Shown: positions 8,392-18,730, counted from the first letter of the stretch. The stretch: 64,000 nt of DNA from Methylovulum sp. (GCA_028712695.1 JAQTQZ010000001.1:124001-188000); one strand, 5' to 3'. The notes: generated from the sequence alone by a model not told the origin. Numbers and translations are program-made.

Positions 8392-9146
8392 TTTTGCAAC
8401 CGGTCATTATTCAGGCGGCGGATGCTGAGCAAAAGGAAGCCGCTGATAAACAGCACAAAATAGAGCACATCAACCGAGCTAATCAGGCCGCTTTGCAAGT
8501 TCTGAAAGTGCCTTAGAATGGATAAGTATTCAAAGAGTTCACTGCGCTGCGTTTTTATGCCGGTAGTCCAATCCAGTATCCATAACAGCAATAACAGGCC
8601 AAAAGTCCCCATTGCCGCAATGACAGGGTGGCTGGCGACACACGACATATAAAGGCCGGTGGAGGTGAAGGCTGAAACGAGCAAAGCCAAGGCGAGCAGA
8701 TTGGCAAATAATTTGCCAAAATCAAGTACGCCGCCGGTCAGCAACGATAACGGCATCAGCGTGACCAGCACTACCGCCAACAACAGCAAGCCGAGCAGGC
8801 CTAAATATTTGCCGATGATGATGTCGGCGCTGGAAATCGGTGCGGAAAGCAGTAAGGCGAGGGTCTTGTTGCGCCGTTCTTCGCAGATCAAGCGCATCGT
8901 CAATAGCGGCGTGACTAACAATAAAATGATGCCGGCATTGCCAAACAAAGGCGGTACGACAATATCGGTAAGTCCCGGGCCGTTTTCAATGCCGGCCAGT
9001 TTGGGCTGCAGGGTGATGAAAGTTTCAACTTGGGTTAAGAACACATAAGCCAGAATCAGCTGTAACACCGCTAATACCGTCCAAGCCAATGGCGATAAAA
9101 ACAGGGTTTTGAACTCGCGCGCGGCGATTGCCAACATCATATTCAT
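8388..9146 (-). CDS. ABC-2 type permease (GldF/NosY-like)
   Basis: 252 residues with six predicted membrane helices and the family's N-terminal IAAREFKTLFLSPLAW and the LLTMRLICEERRNKTL segment. It overlaps the ATPase gene upstream and the GldG gene downstream by 4 bp each, so the three are translationally coupled. The arrangement resembles GldA-GldF-GldG and, more loosely, NosF-NosY. The copper neighbours make a metal or metallo-cofactor role worth considering, but nothing in the permease itself shows a substrate. Confidence 0.82.
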   Translation of the reverse strand: MNMMLAIAAREFKTLFLSPLAWTVLAVLQLILAYVFLTQVETFITLQPKLAGIENGPGLTDIVVPPLFGNAGIILLLVTPLLTMRLICEERRNKTLALLLSAPISSADIIIGKYLGLLGLLLLAVVLVTLMPLSLLTGGVLDFGKLFANLLALALLVSAFTSTGLYMSCVASHPVIAAMGTFGLLLLLWILDWTTGIKTQRSELFEYLSILRHFQNLQSGLISSVDVLYFVLFISGFLLLSIRRLNNDRLQK

Positions 9147-10069
9147 AGCTCGTTGTCTTGGGTTAAGGCGATAAAAATATCTTCCATTGATTTTTTTACC
9201 GGGCTCAACTCCTGCAATTCCCAGCCTGCGGCGATAATGGTTTCGGTAATCTGTTGGATGGGGTTGTCCGTTAGGCTGTGATGGATTTTGATTTGGTTTT
9301 CGCTCAAAGTTTCAATCGCGCTTATACCCGATATTGCCAGCAACTGCTGAATATCAGGCGCCAATCGGGTCGTGATTTGCAGTACGCCGGTATCCATCAC
9401 TTTATTAAGCCCGGCAACACTTTCAGTTAATATCAGTTGCCCCTGATGGATAATTTGCACATGCGAGCAGGACTCCTGCACTTCGCTGAGAATATGGGTT
9501 GATAGGATCACACCGTGATCCTGTCCCAGTTCACGGATTAAGGTGCGGATTTCCCTGATTTGCAATGGATCAAGTCCCACGGTGGGCTCATCAAGCACGA
9601 TGAGTTCGGGATTGTGCAAAATGGCTTGGGCAATCCCGATGCGTTGCTGAAAGCCTTTGGATAAATGTGCGATCAAACGGTTGGTCACGTCATTTAAACC
9701 GCAACGCGCCACGGCATAAGCTATCGCTTGGGGCAGGCTGTTGTTGGGGATGCCATGCAATTGCCCGCAATAGCGCAGAAATTCCTTTACCGTCAAGTCC
9801 CTGTATAACGGCGGCGTATCGGGCAAATACCCCAGATGCTGTTTTGCCTGCTTAGGTTGGGCTAGCAAATCAAAGCCATTGATTTTGATTTGACCGGCGC
9901 TGGGGGCAAGGTTGCCACACAATAGTTGCATGGTTGTGGTCTTACCTGCACCGTTCGCCCCTAGAAACCCCAGCACTTGGCCTTTTTCTAGGGTAAAACT
10001 GACATCATTCACTGCGCACTGTTTACCGTAATAACGATAAAGATGTTTTGCCTCGATAAGTAAGCGCAT
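9143..10069 (-). CDS. ABC-2 transporter ATP-binding protein
   Basis: 308 residues. Walker A is GANGAGKTT, the signature is the degenerate LSKGFQQR, Walker B is LIVLDEPTVGLDP, and the switch His is in STHILSEV. The region after about 220 is the accessory domain typical of exporters of this class. It begins 8 bp after the hflD stop and overlaps the permease by 4 bp, so hflD, ATPase, permease, GldG, oxidase and cupredoxin can form one transcript. Confidence 0.88.
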   Translation of the reverse strand: MRLLIEAKHLYRYYGKQCAVNDVSFTLEKGQVLGFLGANGAGKTTTMQLLCGNLAPSAGQIKINGFDLLAQPKQAKQHLGYLPDTPPLYRDLTVKEFLRYCGQLHGIPNNSLPQAIAYAVARCGLNDVTNRLIAHLSKGFQQRIGIAQAILHNPELIVLDEPTVGLDPLQIREIRTLIRELGQDHGVILSTHILSEVQESCSHVQIIHQGQLILTESVAGLNKVMDTGVLQITTRLAPDIQQLLAISGISAIETLSENQIKIHHSLTDNPIQQITETIIAAGWELQELSPVKKSMEDIFIALTQDNEL

Positions 10070-10077
10070 ATCGGCGA

Positions 10078-10701
10078 TTAAACTTTTTTTAATAGCCGTT
10101 GCAATTCAGCCTGAATTTTTTTTCGGTAAAACAAAAACTTCCAGCGGGTGCCGCCGCATTGTCGCCATAACATCGCTGATCGTATGCCAGCTAAAAGGCA
10201 GGCGCGAATTTTATTGGCGATTTCGGGTCTTGATAAATAGTTGGTTTCTCCGTTGACCATAATACGAGGTTGCAATGTGCTGATGGTGTTGGAATAAACA
10301 TCCCCTAAATTAGCCAACACATTTTCATGCAATAAACCAAAATGTTCGCTTTGCGCTTGGGCTTTGATGATGCCTAATTGTATCGTCTTAAGCATTTGCG
10401 GTTGTTTTGACAGCTGGTTTTCCAGAAAAACCAGCGAAGCCGAATAACGCGCCTGTTCAGGATGGCTGATTTTATAGCCTGACATTTGCTGGTTAAGTTG
10501 TTCTAGCCCCAGTTTGAGGTTGCTTAGGCCGCCATAAATGTCCAGTACGGTGTCAGAATCGATTTTTAAGGCACTGCCGATGGAGGTTTCCAGCGCTTTA
10601 TTATCCGCAGTGCCAGAGGTCGCGAGCTGTTGCACCAAGGCCGCTGCCTGAGCGATACCGGCAAGCGCAATAGTCTGGTTTGTGAGGGTGTTTAGTTGCA
10701 T
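10078..10701 (-). CDS. hflD: High frequency lysogenization protein HflD homologue
   Basis: 207 residues matching the gammaproteobacterial HflD family: N-terminal TNQTIALAGIAQAAALVQQL, the central DIYGG...LKLGLEQL, and the C-terminal NKIRACLLAGIRSAMLWRQCGG. In E. coli HflD is a peripheral membrane protein that affects phage lambda lysogeny through CII. Its usual partner mnmA is not upstream here; a divergent copZ is. It is followed at 8 bp by the ABC exporter ATPase, an unusual operon association. Confidence 0.85.
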   Translation of the reverse strand: MQLNTLTNQTIALAGIAQAAALVQQLATSGTADNKALETSIGSALKIDSDTVLDIYGGLSNLKLGLEQLNQQMSGYKISHPEQARYSASLVFLENQLSKQPQMLKTIQLGIIKAQAQSEHFGLLHENVLANLGDVYSNTISTLQPRIMVNGETNYLSRPEIANKIRACLLAGIRSAMLWRQCGGTRWKFLFYRKKIQAELQRLLKKV

Positions 10702-10725
10702 AAGTCATTGCTACGGATGGATTGG

Positions 10726-10742
10726 ATTGGTATCGTACCAAT
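10726..10742. promoter_or_regulatory. 17-bp palindrome in the hflD/copZ divergent promoter region
   Basis: ATTGGTA-TCG-TACCAAT is a perfect 7+7 inverted repeat midway between the divergent hflD and copZ starts, about 25 bp from the hflD start codon. It is placed like an operator that could control both the copper export genes and the oxidase operon. It does not match the CueR or CopY boxes as I know them. Confidence 0.4.
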
Positions 10743-10842
10743 ACCTATGCGGCTATTCAATGGATAGCTGTGTTTGGCAAAATAAACGGCGTAATATAAC
10801 GGGTTGTAAAACAAAAAACCTTTCCTAAGGAGAATGAATGTC

Positions 10843-11058
10843 ATGATTGAATGTACAGAATTAACGGTTACCGGTATGAAGTGTGGCGGTTGTGAAACGA
10901 ATGTGAGTGGTGTTTTAACGGCGCTTGACGGAGTGTCCGAGGTGAGCGCCTCAAGTAAAAATAACACCGTTAACATCACCTTTGACACTGAAAAAATGAC
11001 GCTTGATGTTATCAAAAAGGCGATTACGGACGCAGGATTTACAGTAGCGGCCAATTAA
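10843..11058 (+). CDS. copZ: Copper chaperone (HMA domain, CopZ-like)
   Basis: 71 residues of a single heavy-metal-associated domain with the GMKCGGC metal site near the N-terminus; it would hand Cu(I) to the P-type ATPase encoded 39 bp downstream. I chose ATG 10843 because the AAGGAG at 10827-10832 is 10 bp away. The in-frame ATG at 10834 is only 1 bp from that ribosome-binding site. The NTVNITFDTEKM strand and ITDAGF helix complete the ferredoxin-like fold. Confidence 0.87.
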   Translation: MIECTELTVTGMKCGGCETNVSGVLTALDGVSEVSASSKNNTVNITFDTEKMTLDVIKKAITDAGFTVAAN

Positions 11059-11097
11059 TCAGTTTACTGATAGCACCTATTTAATTTAGGACACATT

Positions 11098-13329
11098 ATG
11101 AACACAGAAAACACTTCCGAAGCCTTACGTTTATCAATTTTAGGTATGCGCTGTGCAGGTTGTGTCAGTGCAGTTGAAGGCGCATTGGCCGCAGTGGAGG
11201 GCGTCACTTCAGTCAGCGTCAATTTTGCCGATCATTCGGCAATGGTCACCGGTTCGGCGGATCCTGACGCCTTAACGCAAGCGGCTAAAAGTGCCGGTTA
11301 CGATGCGGCGATCATGGAAGGGCTGGAAGACCCGTCTGAACAGGAAGCGCAGGAATTGCAACGCTACCGGCAGTTAATGAAAAAAGCGGCGGTCGCCGGT
11401 GCGTTCGGTGCCCTGTTGATGCTGACCGAACAGCTAGGCTGGTTGCCGGATATGGGGTCGGCAACAGGGCAATGGGTCTGGCCGGAAATTGCCTTGGTCA
11501 CCTTAGGCATAATGATATATTCAGGCTGGCACTTTTATAGTGGCGCCGCCAAGTCATTAGTGTTGAAGCAGGCCAATATGGATACGCTGATTGCCCTAGG
11601 CACCGGTTCGGCGTGGATCTATTCCTGCATTGTCATTGATTATTACGGCATTTTGCCGTCATTGGCGAAACATGCTTATTTTGAAGCCGCCGTCGTCATT
11701 TTGGCCTTTATCAATTTGGGCACAGGCCTTGAAACCATGGCTAGGGGCAAAACTTCCAGTGCGATCCGCAAGTTAATTGGCTTGCAGCCGCGTACCGCCC
11801 GTGTGGTCAGGAATGGTGAGGAAATCGACATTCCCATCGAACAAGTGGGTTTAGGTGAAACCTTACGGGTTAGGCCAGGCGAAAAAATCGCCGTTGATGG
11901 CGTGTTGCTGGAAGGCCATTCTTCAGTCGATGAGTCGATGTTGACCGGCGAATCGTTGCCCGTGGAAAAAACCGTCGGCACACAAGTGGTCGCAGGCACA
12001 ATGAACCAATCCGGCAGTTTCCTGTTTACCGCAACGCGCATAGGCCGTGACACCGCGTTGGCGCAAATCATTAAAAGCGTCCGCCAAGCACAAAGCAGCA
12101 AGCCGGATATTGCCCGCCTCGCCGATAAAATCTCCGGCGTATTTGTCCCTGTCGTCGTTGCCATATCGGTATTGACGTTTTTGATTTGGTACACGTTCGG
12201 CCCCGATCCGTCGTTAGGTTATGCGTTTGTCACGTCGATGACGGTGCTGGTCATCGCCTGCCCCTGCGCATTGGGTTTGGCCACGCCCATTTCGGTGATG
12301 GTCGCTGTCGGCAGGGCCGCCCAATCGGGCATTCTGATACGCAACGGCGATGCGCTGCAAACGGCGGGGAAACTGACCTGCCTTATCCTCGATAAAACGG
12401 GCACCGTCACCGAAGGCAAGCCGGTTGTGGTTTCGATAGAGTCTATTAGCGATAGGGATGAAGACAGTGTCTTGCAATTGGCGGCGAGCATTGAATCAGG
12501 TTCTGAGCATCCGTTGGCGGCGAGTATTTTGGCAGCGGCTGAACAAAAACAGCTCAAGCTGGAGAAAGTGACCCAATTTGAAGCGATTGCCGGTTTCGGT
12601 GTCAGTGCTGTCTGTAATGGCCAACGCCTCTTGTTTGGCAACAAAGCGCTGATGGATGCAAAAGACATCAAGTTTACGCGCTATAATAATCGGCTGGAAA
12701 AACTGTCGGCGCTAGGGCAAACGCCGATGCTGCTTGCCGTGGACGAGACAATAGTCGGCATTATTGCCGTGGCCGACACGATAAAAAAAGATTCTGCGGC
12801 CGCCGTGGCACAGCTTAACGCGTTGGGCATACGCGTCATTATGGTGACGGGTGATAATCAGATAACCGCGCATGCGATAGCGAAACAGGCGGGCATCACG
12901 GAAGTCAATGCCCAGATATTGCCACAGGATAAGGCGCAAGTCGTCAAAGCGCTGCAACAACAAGGCGAGATTGTCGGCATGGTTGGCGACGGCATCAATG
13001 ATGCGCCTGCGCTGGCCCAGGCTGATGTCGGCCTCGCCATAGGCACGGGTACCGATGTCGCCATAGAAAGCGCCGATGTCGTCATCTTGCAAGGTTCATT
13101 GCTGAAAGTCCCTGAAGTGATCGGCCTGTCGAAAGCGACGGTCACCAATATCAAACAAAATCTGGTGGGGGCATTTTTCTATAACACCATCAGCATTCCG
13201 GTTGCGGCAGGTTTGCTGTATCCGGTGTTTGGCGTGTTATTAAATCCGATGATAGCGGGCGCGGCGATGGCGATGTCGTCATTGACCGTGGTGACGAATG
13301 CCAATCGTTTGCGGTGGATGAAATGGTGA
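11098..13329 (+). CDS. copA: Copper-exporting P1B-type ATPase
   Basis: 743 residues. One N-terminal HMA domain (Cys19, Cys22 in GMRCAGC), eight membrane helices, the P1B-1 copper motif CPC (Cys388-Pro-Cys390), the phosphorylation site Asp432 in DKTGT, an SEHPLA nucleotide-binding His, and [10 protein letters not shown] near 630. [18 protein letters not shown] residues in the last helices ([15 protein letters not shown]) support Cu(I) specificity. It moves Cu(I) from cytoplasm to periplasm. It lies directly after copZ on the same strand, and the oxidase/cupredoxin operon diverges from the pair. Confidence 0.94.
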   Translation: MNTENTSEALRLSILGMRCAGCVSAVEGALAAVEGVTSVSVNFADHSAMVTGSADPDALTQAAKSAGYDAAIMEGLEDPSEQEAQELQRYRQLMKKAAVAGAFGALLMLTEQLGWLPDMGSATGQWVWPEIALVTLGIMIYSGWHFYSGAAKSLVLKQANMDTLIALGTGSAWIYSCIVIDYYGILPSLAKHAYFEAAVVILAFINLGTGLETMARGKTSSAIRKLIGLQPRTARVVRNGEEIDIPIEQVGLGETLRVRPGEKIAVDGVLLEGHSSVDESMLTGESLPVEKTVGTQVVAGTMNQSGSFLFTATRIGRDTALAQIIKSVRQAQSSKPDIARLADKISGVFVPVVVAISVLTFLIWYTFGPDPSLGYAFVTSMTVLVIACPCALGLATPISVMVAVGRAAQSGILIRNGDALQTAGKLTCLILDKTGTVTEGKPVVVSIESISDRDEDSVLQLAASIESGSEHPLAASILAAAEQKQLKLEKVTQFEAIAGFGVSAVCNGQRLLFGNKALMDAKDIKFTRYNNRLEKLSALGQTPMLLAVDETIVGIIAVADTIKKDSAAAVAQLNALGIRVIMVTGDNQITAHAIAKQAGITEVNAQILPQDKAQVVKALQQQGEIVGMVGDGINDAPALAQADVGLAIGTGTDVAIESADVVILQGSLLKVPEVIGLSKATVTNIKQNLVGAFFYNTISIPVAAGLLYPVFGVLLNPMIAGAAMAMSSLTVVTNANRLRWMKW

Positions 13330-13514
13330 GTGGGTAGTGTCCAAAAAGCCAGAATTTGAATGCTGGCTAGCGCCCAATCATTCGGTGGCATATAAACCGT
13401 TTAAGAAATAATGGACAGGTTTCAGGTAAAGTTGCATTTTAGCTGGAACGTGTTTTATAGGATGGTCGTCAGTTAATTACCGGAATTAACAAAACAATAA
13501 GGTGGTTATTAACT

Positions 13515-13994
13515 ATGTTAATTAAAAGAGCAATGCCTTGGGCGCGACTGCTTTTATTCTTGGCAATTGCGTTGTTGTCAGGTTGCGCCAGTACGCCGGA
13601 AACGCCACCGGTTGCCGTGGTGCGTCCCCGTTTGCCGGTGGTCAATTATGCGTTGAGCTTGCAAGGGGTGCGTTATCGCTATGGTAAGGAAACGCCCCAA
13701 GAAGGCTTTGATTGCAGTGGTTTTGTCAGGCATGTTTATCGGCATCAAGGGGTGGCTCTGCCACGTACTGCCAAAGCAATGGCGTTGTCCCTGCCACCCG
13801 TTCCTAAGCAGGCAATGGTATCCGGTGACTTGGTGTTTTTTAACACCACCGGTAAACCGTTCTCCCATGTTGGTATCTATGTCAATAATGATAAGTTTAT
13901 TCACGCCCCTAGCCAACGCACTGGTCATGTGTTGGTGTCTAGCCTTAAAAATCAATATTGGCAAAAACGTTTTATGGGTGTGCGCCGCCCTTGA
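13515..13994 (+). CDS. NlpC/P60 family lipoprotein, peptidoglycan endopeptidase
   Basis: 159 residues. A lipobox (LLSGC, lipidated Cys24) places it on a membrane facing the periplasm. The NlpC/P60 domain covers about 43-155, with catalytic Cys67 in DCSGF, His118 in SHVGIY and His130 in FIHAPS. Length and layout match the Spr/MepS/NlpC type that cleaves D-Glu-mDAP cross-links to allow wall growth. AAGGTGG upstream gives a reasonable ribosome-binding site. Stands alone before smc. Confidence 0.88.
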   Translation: MLIKRAMPWARLLLFLAIALLSGCASTPETPPVAVVRPRLPVVNYALSLQGVRYRYGKETPQEGFDCSGFVRHVYRHQGVALPRTAKAMALSLPPVPKQAMVSGDLVFFNTTGKPFSHVGIYVNNDKFIHAPSQRTGHVLVSSLKNQYWQKRFMGVRRP

Positions 13995-14117
13995 TGGGTG
14001 CCCGTTGGCATTGCCCATAAGCGGCGCGGGAACGGTTAAATTAAAACTCGAAATTCAGGCGCATATCGTGAATAATACCGGCTTTTTGCACAACGCAGCC
14101 GGATATTTAACCCCGAA

Positions 14118-17100
14118 ATGAAGCTGGAAAAAATCAAACTATCGGGTTTTAAGTCCTTTGTCGATACCACGGTAATCCCTATCACCGGTAATTTAACCGC
14201 GATTGTCGGGCCAAATGGTTGTGGTAAGTCCAATATTATTGATGCTGTGCGCTGGGTTATGGGTGAAAGTTCGGCCAAACATTTGCGCGGCGGCAGCATG
14301 GCGGATGTCATTTTCAACGGTTCATCAGGGCGTAAACCCGTCAGTACGGCCTCGGTGGAACTTATCTTTAATAATGCTGAAGGCAAGCTGGGCGGCGAGT
14401 ATGCCCAATACGACAGTATTGCCATCAAGCGTCAAGTGAGCCGCGACGGCCAATCGCTGTTTCTGCTCAATGGCTCACGTTGCCGCCGCAAAGATATTAC
14501 TGACCTGTTTTTAGGTACGGGTTTAGGCTCAAGAAGCTATGCCATTATCGAGCAAGGCACAATCTCGCGGATGGTGGAAGCCAAGCCGGATGAATTAAGA
14601 ATCCATATCGAAGAAGCGGCGGGCATTTCCAAATATAAAGAACGTCGCCAAGAAACCGAAACCCGCATGAAGCATACGCGGGAAAATCTCGAACGCCTGG
14701 ATGATTTGCGCGAAGAAGTCGACAAGCAGCTTAAGCACCTGCAAAAGCAAGCGGAAAAAGCAGAAAAATACACCTCCCTTAAAAAGCAAGAACGGCAATT
14801 TAAGCTGGAACTGTTGGCAATGCGCTGGGATAGCTATCATCAAGCGGCGGCGCAATTGGAAAGCAGGCTGCATGAGGTGGCCGCCGAGCATAACCGTTTG
14901 TTTGTGTTGCTGCGCGAAATTGATGCCGCCATAGAATCTAAACGTACTGAACATAAAACCCAGCAACAGCAAGCCACTAATGTACAAGGGGATTACTACG
15001 CCGCCGCCGCCGAAGTGAGCCGTCTTGAGCAGGCGATTAAGCACAGCCAAAGTAGCCATGAACAAACCGGCCTGGAAATTAACCGTATCCATTTACAGAT
15101 TGGCGCGTTAGATCAGGAAATTGCCACGGATTTGCAGATGCTGGAAGAGTGCAATGCGGCCTTGTCAGTTGCTGAGGAAGAGCGGGTGATTGCCGAGGAA
15201 AAACAAGAAACGTTGTTGGACGCACAGCAAGACGCCCAGCAACAACGGCATGCTTGGCAACAGCAATGGGATGTTTATCGGACTGAAAGCGCGCAATACA
15301 AGGAGCAGGCCGAAGTGCTGCGGGTTAAGATCCATCAGTTGGATAACCAGAACCGCCAGTTACAGCAGCGCATTGACAAGCTCGATAGCGAGCAAGGTGA
15401 GTTGTCCGCAACTGATTTGGACAGTGAGATTGCAATGCTGGAGGAGGGCGTTGGAATGTTGGATACCCAGCGTAGTGAGCTGCATAACCAGCTTGAACAG
15501 CGTCAGCAGACTATCCGTGAACTGCGCCAGCAGGTAAAGTCATATCACGAGCAGTTGCATACACACCGTTCAGAGCTCCACAGCGTTAATGGCAAAATCA
15601 CCTCTTTGGAATTATTGCAGCAACATGCGATGGGGAAGGATAACGAAAATCTGGGCGTGTGGTTGGCATCGGTAAATTTAACGGATAACAAACGCTTGGT
15701 TGAGTTTTTAGACGTGGAAGCCGGTTGGGACACTGCCGTGGAAACGGTGCTGGCCAGTTATTTGGAAGCTATTTGTATTGACAGTACTGGCCAGGTTATT
15801 GCCGATTTAGCACGTTTAACGGATGAGTCATTAGCGTTGTTTGCGACTACCGTTAAGCCCTTGTCTGACGTGCCGATACCCGGAAAAATGTGTCGCTTGC
15901 TCGATAAGATAACCGCGCCATGGCCGTTAAACAACTTGCTGGCCGGGATTTATTGTGCCGATGATAATGGCACCGCTTGTGCCTTATCTGAACAGCTTAA
16001 GGCACATGAATCCATCATTACCCGTGATGGCACTTGGTTTGGTCTGGATTGGTTAAAAATCAGCCGTAGCAAAGACAGTAAAACGGGCGTGTTACAGCGG
16101 GAAAAAGAATTGCGCTTGTTAAAACAACGGCAAGATGAATTGCAGTTACATTGCGGGCTGCTGGAAGAGCAACAGGAAGCCACCGATAACGGCTTGAAAG
16201 AGTCCGAAAGCCACCGCGATAGTCTGCAACAACAGCACAACACGCTAGGGTCTGAGTTATCGGCTAAAAATGCTGTATTGAGTGCCCTGTCGGCAAGGCA
16301 GGAGCAGCAACAGCACAGGTTGCAGCAAGTGTGCCAGGATTTAACTGACATGCGCGAGGAGCGCACGGAAAATGCCGAGATAATCGCCGAGTTACGTTTA
16401 TTGCAGGATGACGCTGAACAGCAGCTTGCGCAAGAAGAAGAAAAACGGCATAGCCTGGAAGCCTTAAATCAGGATATGCAGGCACAGCAGCGGCAAACCG
16501 ATCAAGCAGTTAATGACACAAGGCAGCTCGTTTATGGCATCAAAGCAAAGATTGAAAACTTGCGCGCCGCAGAAAAGTCAACCGGCAAACAGCTGGAACG
16601 CCTTTACAACCAGAAGCAACAGGCGGTTGCGCGCATTGCTGAACTGGAAATAAAGCAGCAGCAAACATTGATGCCGTTGGGTGAAGAAAAAATTCTCTTG
16701 GAACAATGTGTTATAGAAAAAAACCAGCTCGAGGCGCAATTAAAAACACAACGTCGGCTTCAGGATGAAATAGAAGCGGCAATAGTGCAGTCGGCCGAGC
16801 AACAAACACGGGCGCAACGTGATTTGGATAAGCAAAAAGAGGCATTGGATCAACTGCGCTTTCAGTTACAGGAAAGCCAGGTTAGGCAACAGACTGTTAA
16901 CGAACAGCTCAAGGAAATTGATGCGGATGTTGGGCAGGTGCTAAAAAACTTGCCTGCTGGGGCGGAAGAAAATGCTTGGAAGAGAAAGGTGGATGATTTG
17001 GCTCAGCAAATTGAGCGCTTAGGGACAATTAACCTTTCGGCTATCGAAGAATATCAGGCTCAAGGCGAACGGTTGAAATTTCTGGATGAACAGCATGCCG

Positions 17101-17633
17101 ACTTAATTGAAGCTTTGCAAACTTTGGATCAGGCGATCAGCAAAATTGACAAAGAAAGCCGGTTACGTTTTAAAGAAACATTCGATAAAATAAACAGCGG
17201 GTTGCAGGAAAAATTCCCCAAATTGTTTGGTGGCGGACAGGCTTATTTAGAATTGACCGAGCAGGATTTGCTGGAGTCTGGCGTGACGATTATCGCTAGA
17301 CCACCGGGCAAGCGGAACAGCTCAATCCATTTGCTATCGGGCGGGGAGAAAGCGCTTACCGCCGTGGCGTTGGTATTTTCTATTTTTGAGCTGAATCCGG
17401 CGCCTTTTTGTTTGCTAGATGAGGTGGATGCGCCTTTGGATGATGCCAATGTTGGACGGTTTTCAAAAATGGTGGAAGAAATGTCAGCATCGGTGCAGTT
17501 TTTATATATTTCCCACAATAAGGTTACAATGGAAATTGCCCAGCAGTTGGCAGGCGTGACTATGAAAGAACCGGGCGTGTCCCGGATGGTCGCAGTTGAT
17601 ATTGAAGAAGCAGTGAGTCTGGCGGAAATCTAA
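14118..17633 (+). CDS. smc: Chromosome segregation protein SMC
   Basis: 1171 residues, the normal SMC length. Walker A GPNGCGKSN at 31-39 in the N-terminal head, followed by the QGTISRM and EEAAGISKYKERR region. Two long Gln/Glu-rich coiled coils flank a hinge around 510-650. The C-terminal head has the signature LLSGGEKALTA and Walker B CLLDEVDAPLDDAN. It condenses and helps segregate chromosomes with ScpA/ScpB. Its stop codon overlaps the zipA start (TAATG), so the two are coupled. The SMC type, rather than MukB, is common in gammaproteobacteria outside the enteric group. Confidence 0.96.
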   Translation: MKLEKIKLSGFKSFVDTTVIPITGNLTAIVGPNGCGKSNIIDAVRWVMGESSAKHLRGGSMADVIFNGSSGRKPVSTASVELIFNNAEGKLGGEYAQYDSIAIKRQVSRDGQSLFLLNGSRCRRKDITDLFLGTGLGSRSYAIIEQGTISRMVEAKPDELRIHIEEAAGISKYKERRQETETRMKHTRENLERLDDLREEVDKQLKHLQKQAEKAEKYTSLKKQERQFKLELLAMRWDSYHQAAAQLESRLHEVAAEHNRLFVLLREIDAAIESKRTEHKTQQQQATNVQGDYYAAAAEVSRLEQAIKHSQSSHEQTGLEINRIHLQIGALDQEIATDLQMLEECNAALSVAEEERVIAEEKQETLLDAQQDAQQQRHAWQQQWDVYRTESAQYKEQAEVLRVKIHQLDNQNRQLQQRIDKLDSEQGELSATDLDSEIAMLEEGVGMLDTQRSELHNQLEQRQQTIRELRQQVKSYHEQLHTHRSELHSVNGKITSLELLQQHAMGKDNENLGVWLASVNLTDNKRLVEFLDVEAGWDTAVETVLASYLEAICIDSTGQVIADLARLTDESLALFATTVKPLSDVPIPGKMCRLLDKITAPWPLNNLLAGIYCADDNGTACALSEQLKAHESIITRDGTWFGLDWLKISRSKDSKTGVLQREKELRLLKQRQDELQLHCGLLEEQQEATDNGLKESESHRDSLQQQHNTLGSELSAKNAVLSALSARQEQQQHRLQQVCQDLTDMREERTENAEIIAELRLLQDDAEQQLAQEEEKRHSLEALNQDMQAQQRQTDQAVNDTRQLVYGIKAKIENLRAAEKSTGKQLERLYNQKQQAVARIAELEIKQQQTLMPLGEEKILLEQCVIEKNQLEAQLKTQRRLQDEIEAAIVQSAEQQTRAQRDLDKQKEALDQLRFQLQESQVRQQTVNEQLKEIDADVGQVLKNLPAGAEENAWKRKVDDLAQQIERLGTINLSAIEEYQAQGERLKFLDEQHADLIEALQTLDQAISKIDKESRLRFKETFDKINSGLQEKFPKLFGGGQAYLELTEQDLLESGVTIIARPPGKRNSSIHLLSGGEKALTAVALVFSIFELNPAPFCLLDEVDAPLDDANVGRFSKMVEEMSASVQFLYISHNKVTMEIAQQLAGVTMKEPGVSRMVAVDIEEAVSLAEI

Positions 17634-18334
17634 TGGATAAAGAATTATTAAGAGTAGTGATTATTGCGGCGGGGCTGTTTGTTGTTATGGGCATGTTGGC
17701 GTGGCATTTTTTTAAAAGCAGAAAGTCTTCGCAAGAGATGAATTTTTTTGATGATTTGGAGATTAAAAACAATATTAGCGACTCATTGATGCTTCATCCT
17801 GAGCGTGATGATTTTGATATAGAGCCGAAAAAACCGTCCCGCTATGAGGTTAATGATCCGTCTGCTGATCTTTTTGATGACACTGACGGGCTATTTGATT
17901 TATCCGAAGACTATGATGGGATAGAACCATCTGCGCCGCGGTTTATAACGCCTGACATTATCCAATTTAGTATTTTTGCCAAAGCGCCTGAAGGTTTTAA
18001 TGGCTTCGACTTGTTTAACGCGTTCCAGATAGTCGGTTTGGAATACGGTAGCCTAAAAATATTTGAACGTCTGGATGCTAATCGTTTCGTGGACTTTGGC
18101 GTGGCCTGCATGGTCGAGCCGGGTACATTTCCAAGCACCGATTTGGAAACATTTTACTGTCCAGGGATTGTGTTTTTTATGCAACCTAGTGTGCTTGATG
18201 ATGCGGTCACAGTTTTTGACGATTTTGTAGAAACCATAAAACTATTGGTCGTCGAGCTTGATGGTGAGGCACGAGATCATCTGCGGCAACCGCTGACTGA
18301 TACAACCATACAAATGTTTCGGCAAAGCTTATAA
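17633..18334 (+). CDS. zipA: Cell division protein ZipA
   Basis: 233 residues: an N-terminal membrane helix (about 5-25), an acidic low-complexity linker, and a C-terminal FtsZ-binding domain (about 103-233) with DIIQFSIFAKAPEGFNGFDLFNAF and the FFMQPS strand. ZipA tethers FtsZ to the inner membrane and is specific to gammaproteobacteria, which supports the taxonomic call. In many relatives ligA follows; here the sequence runs into IS remnants instead. Confidence 0.9.
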   Translation: MDKELLRVVIIAAGLFVVMGMLAWHFFKSRKSSQEMNFFDDLEIKNNISDSLMLHPERDDFDIEPKKPSRYEVNDPSADLFDDTDGLFDLSEDYDGIEPSAPRFITPDIIQFSIFAKAPEGFNGFDLFNAFQIVGLEYGSLKIFERLDANRFVDFGVACMVEPGTFPSTDLETFYCPGIVFFMQPSVLDDAVTVFDDFVETIKLLVVELDGEARDHLRQPLTDTTIQMFRQSL

Positions 18335-18481
18335 AAATACAGTTCAGGAAGTGGTGATAGTTACCAGATAGGTTATGCCTTCCTAGGCTAGGGCTAACCT
18401 ATGCGCAAAACGGTCAACTTTTCGGTTTTCCATTATGCAAAAATATTGTAAAAGGGCTGGAAACAGCCTCAGTGGATACCC

Positions 18482-18637
18482 ATGATTACCCTAGAATTGA
18501 CAGCACAACAACTGGACGAACTGTATGACGGGCTGTCATCAAACGGCAATCCGTCCGCCTGGAAAAAATGCCTGGCCGTTTACCTCTGAGCGAAAGGTTA
18601 TCCGCGTGATAGGGTTGCGGATATTGTAATGGTCTAG
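18482..18637 (+). pseudogene. IS630-type transposase, N-terminal fragment with internal stop
   Basis: Starts MITLELTAQQLDELYDGL and reads KKCLAVYL, stop (TGA at 18587), AKGYPRDRVADIV, then stop at 18635. This is the helix-turn-helix start of an IS630-family transposase broken by a nonsense change. No catalytic domain follows. It is the first piece of the IS graveyard after zipA. Confidence 0.6.
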
Positions 18638-18696
18638 TAATTTTGGTCAGTCAGAAGAGTCCCTTATACTCCTGACAGAACCCCAAGAGGAGGAGC

Positions 18697-18730
18697 ATAA
18701 CAAAACGTAAAACCTTCACCCCTGCCTTCA
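18697..18730 (+). pseudogene. IS3-type orfA start, tiny remnant
   Basis: ITKRKTFTPAF in frame resembles the first residues of IS3-family OrfA (a TKRK-FTPEFKAKVA pattern), with a GAGGAGCAT leader and an ATA where the ATG should be. The similarity ends after 11 codons. The stretch 18731-18960 shows nothing recognisable. Confidence 0.4.
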
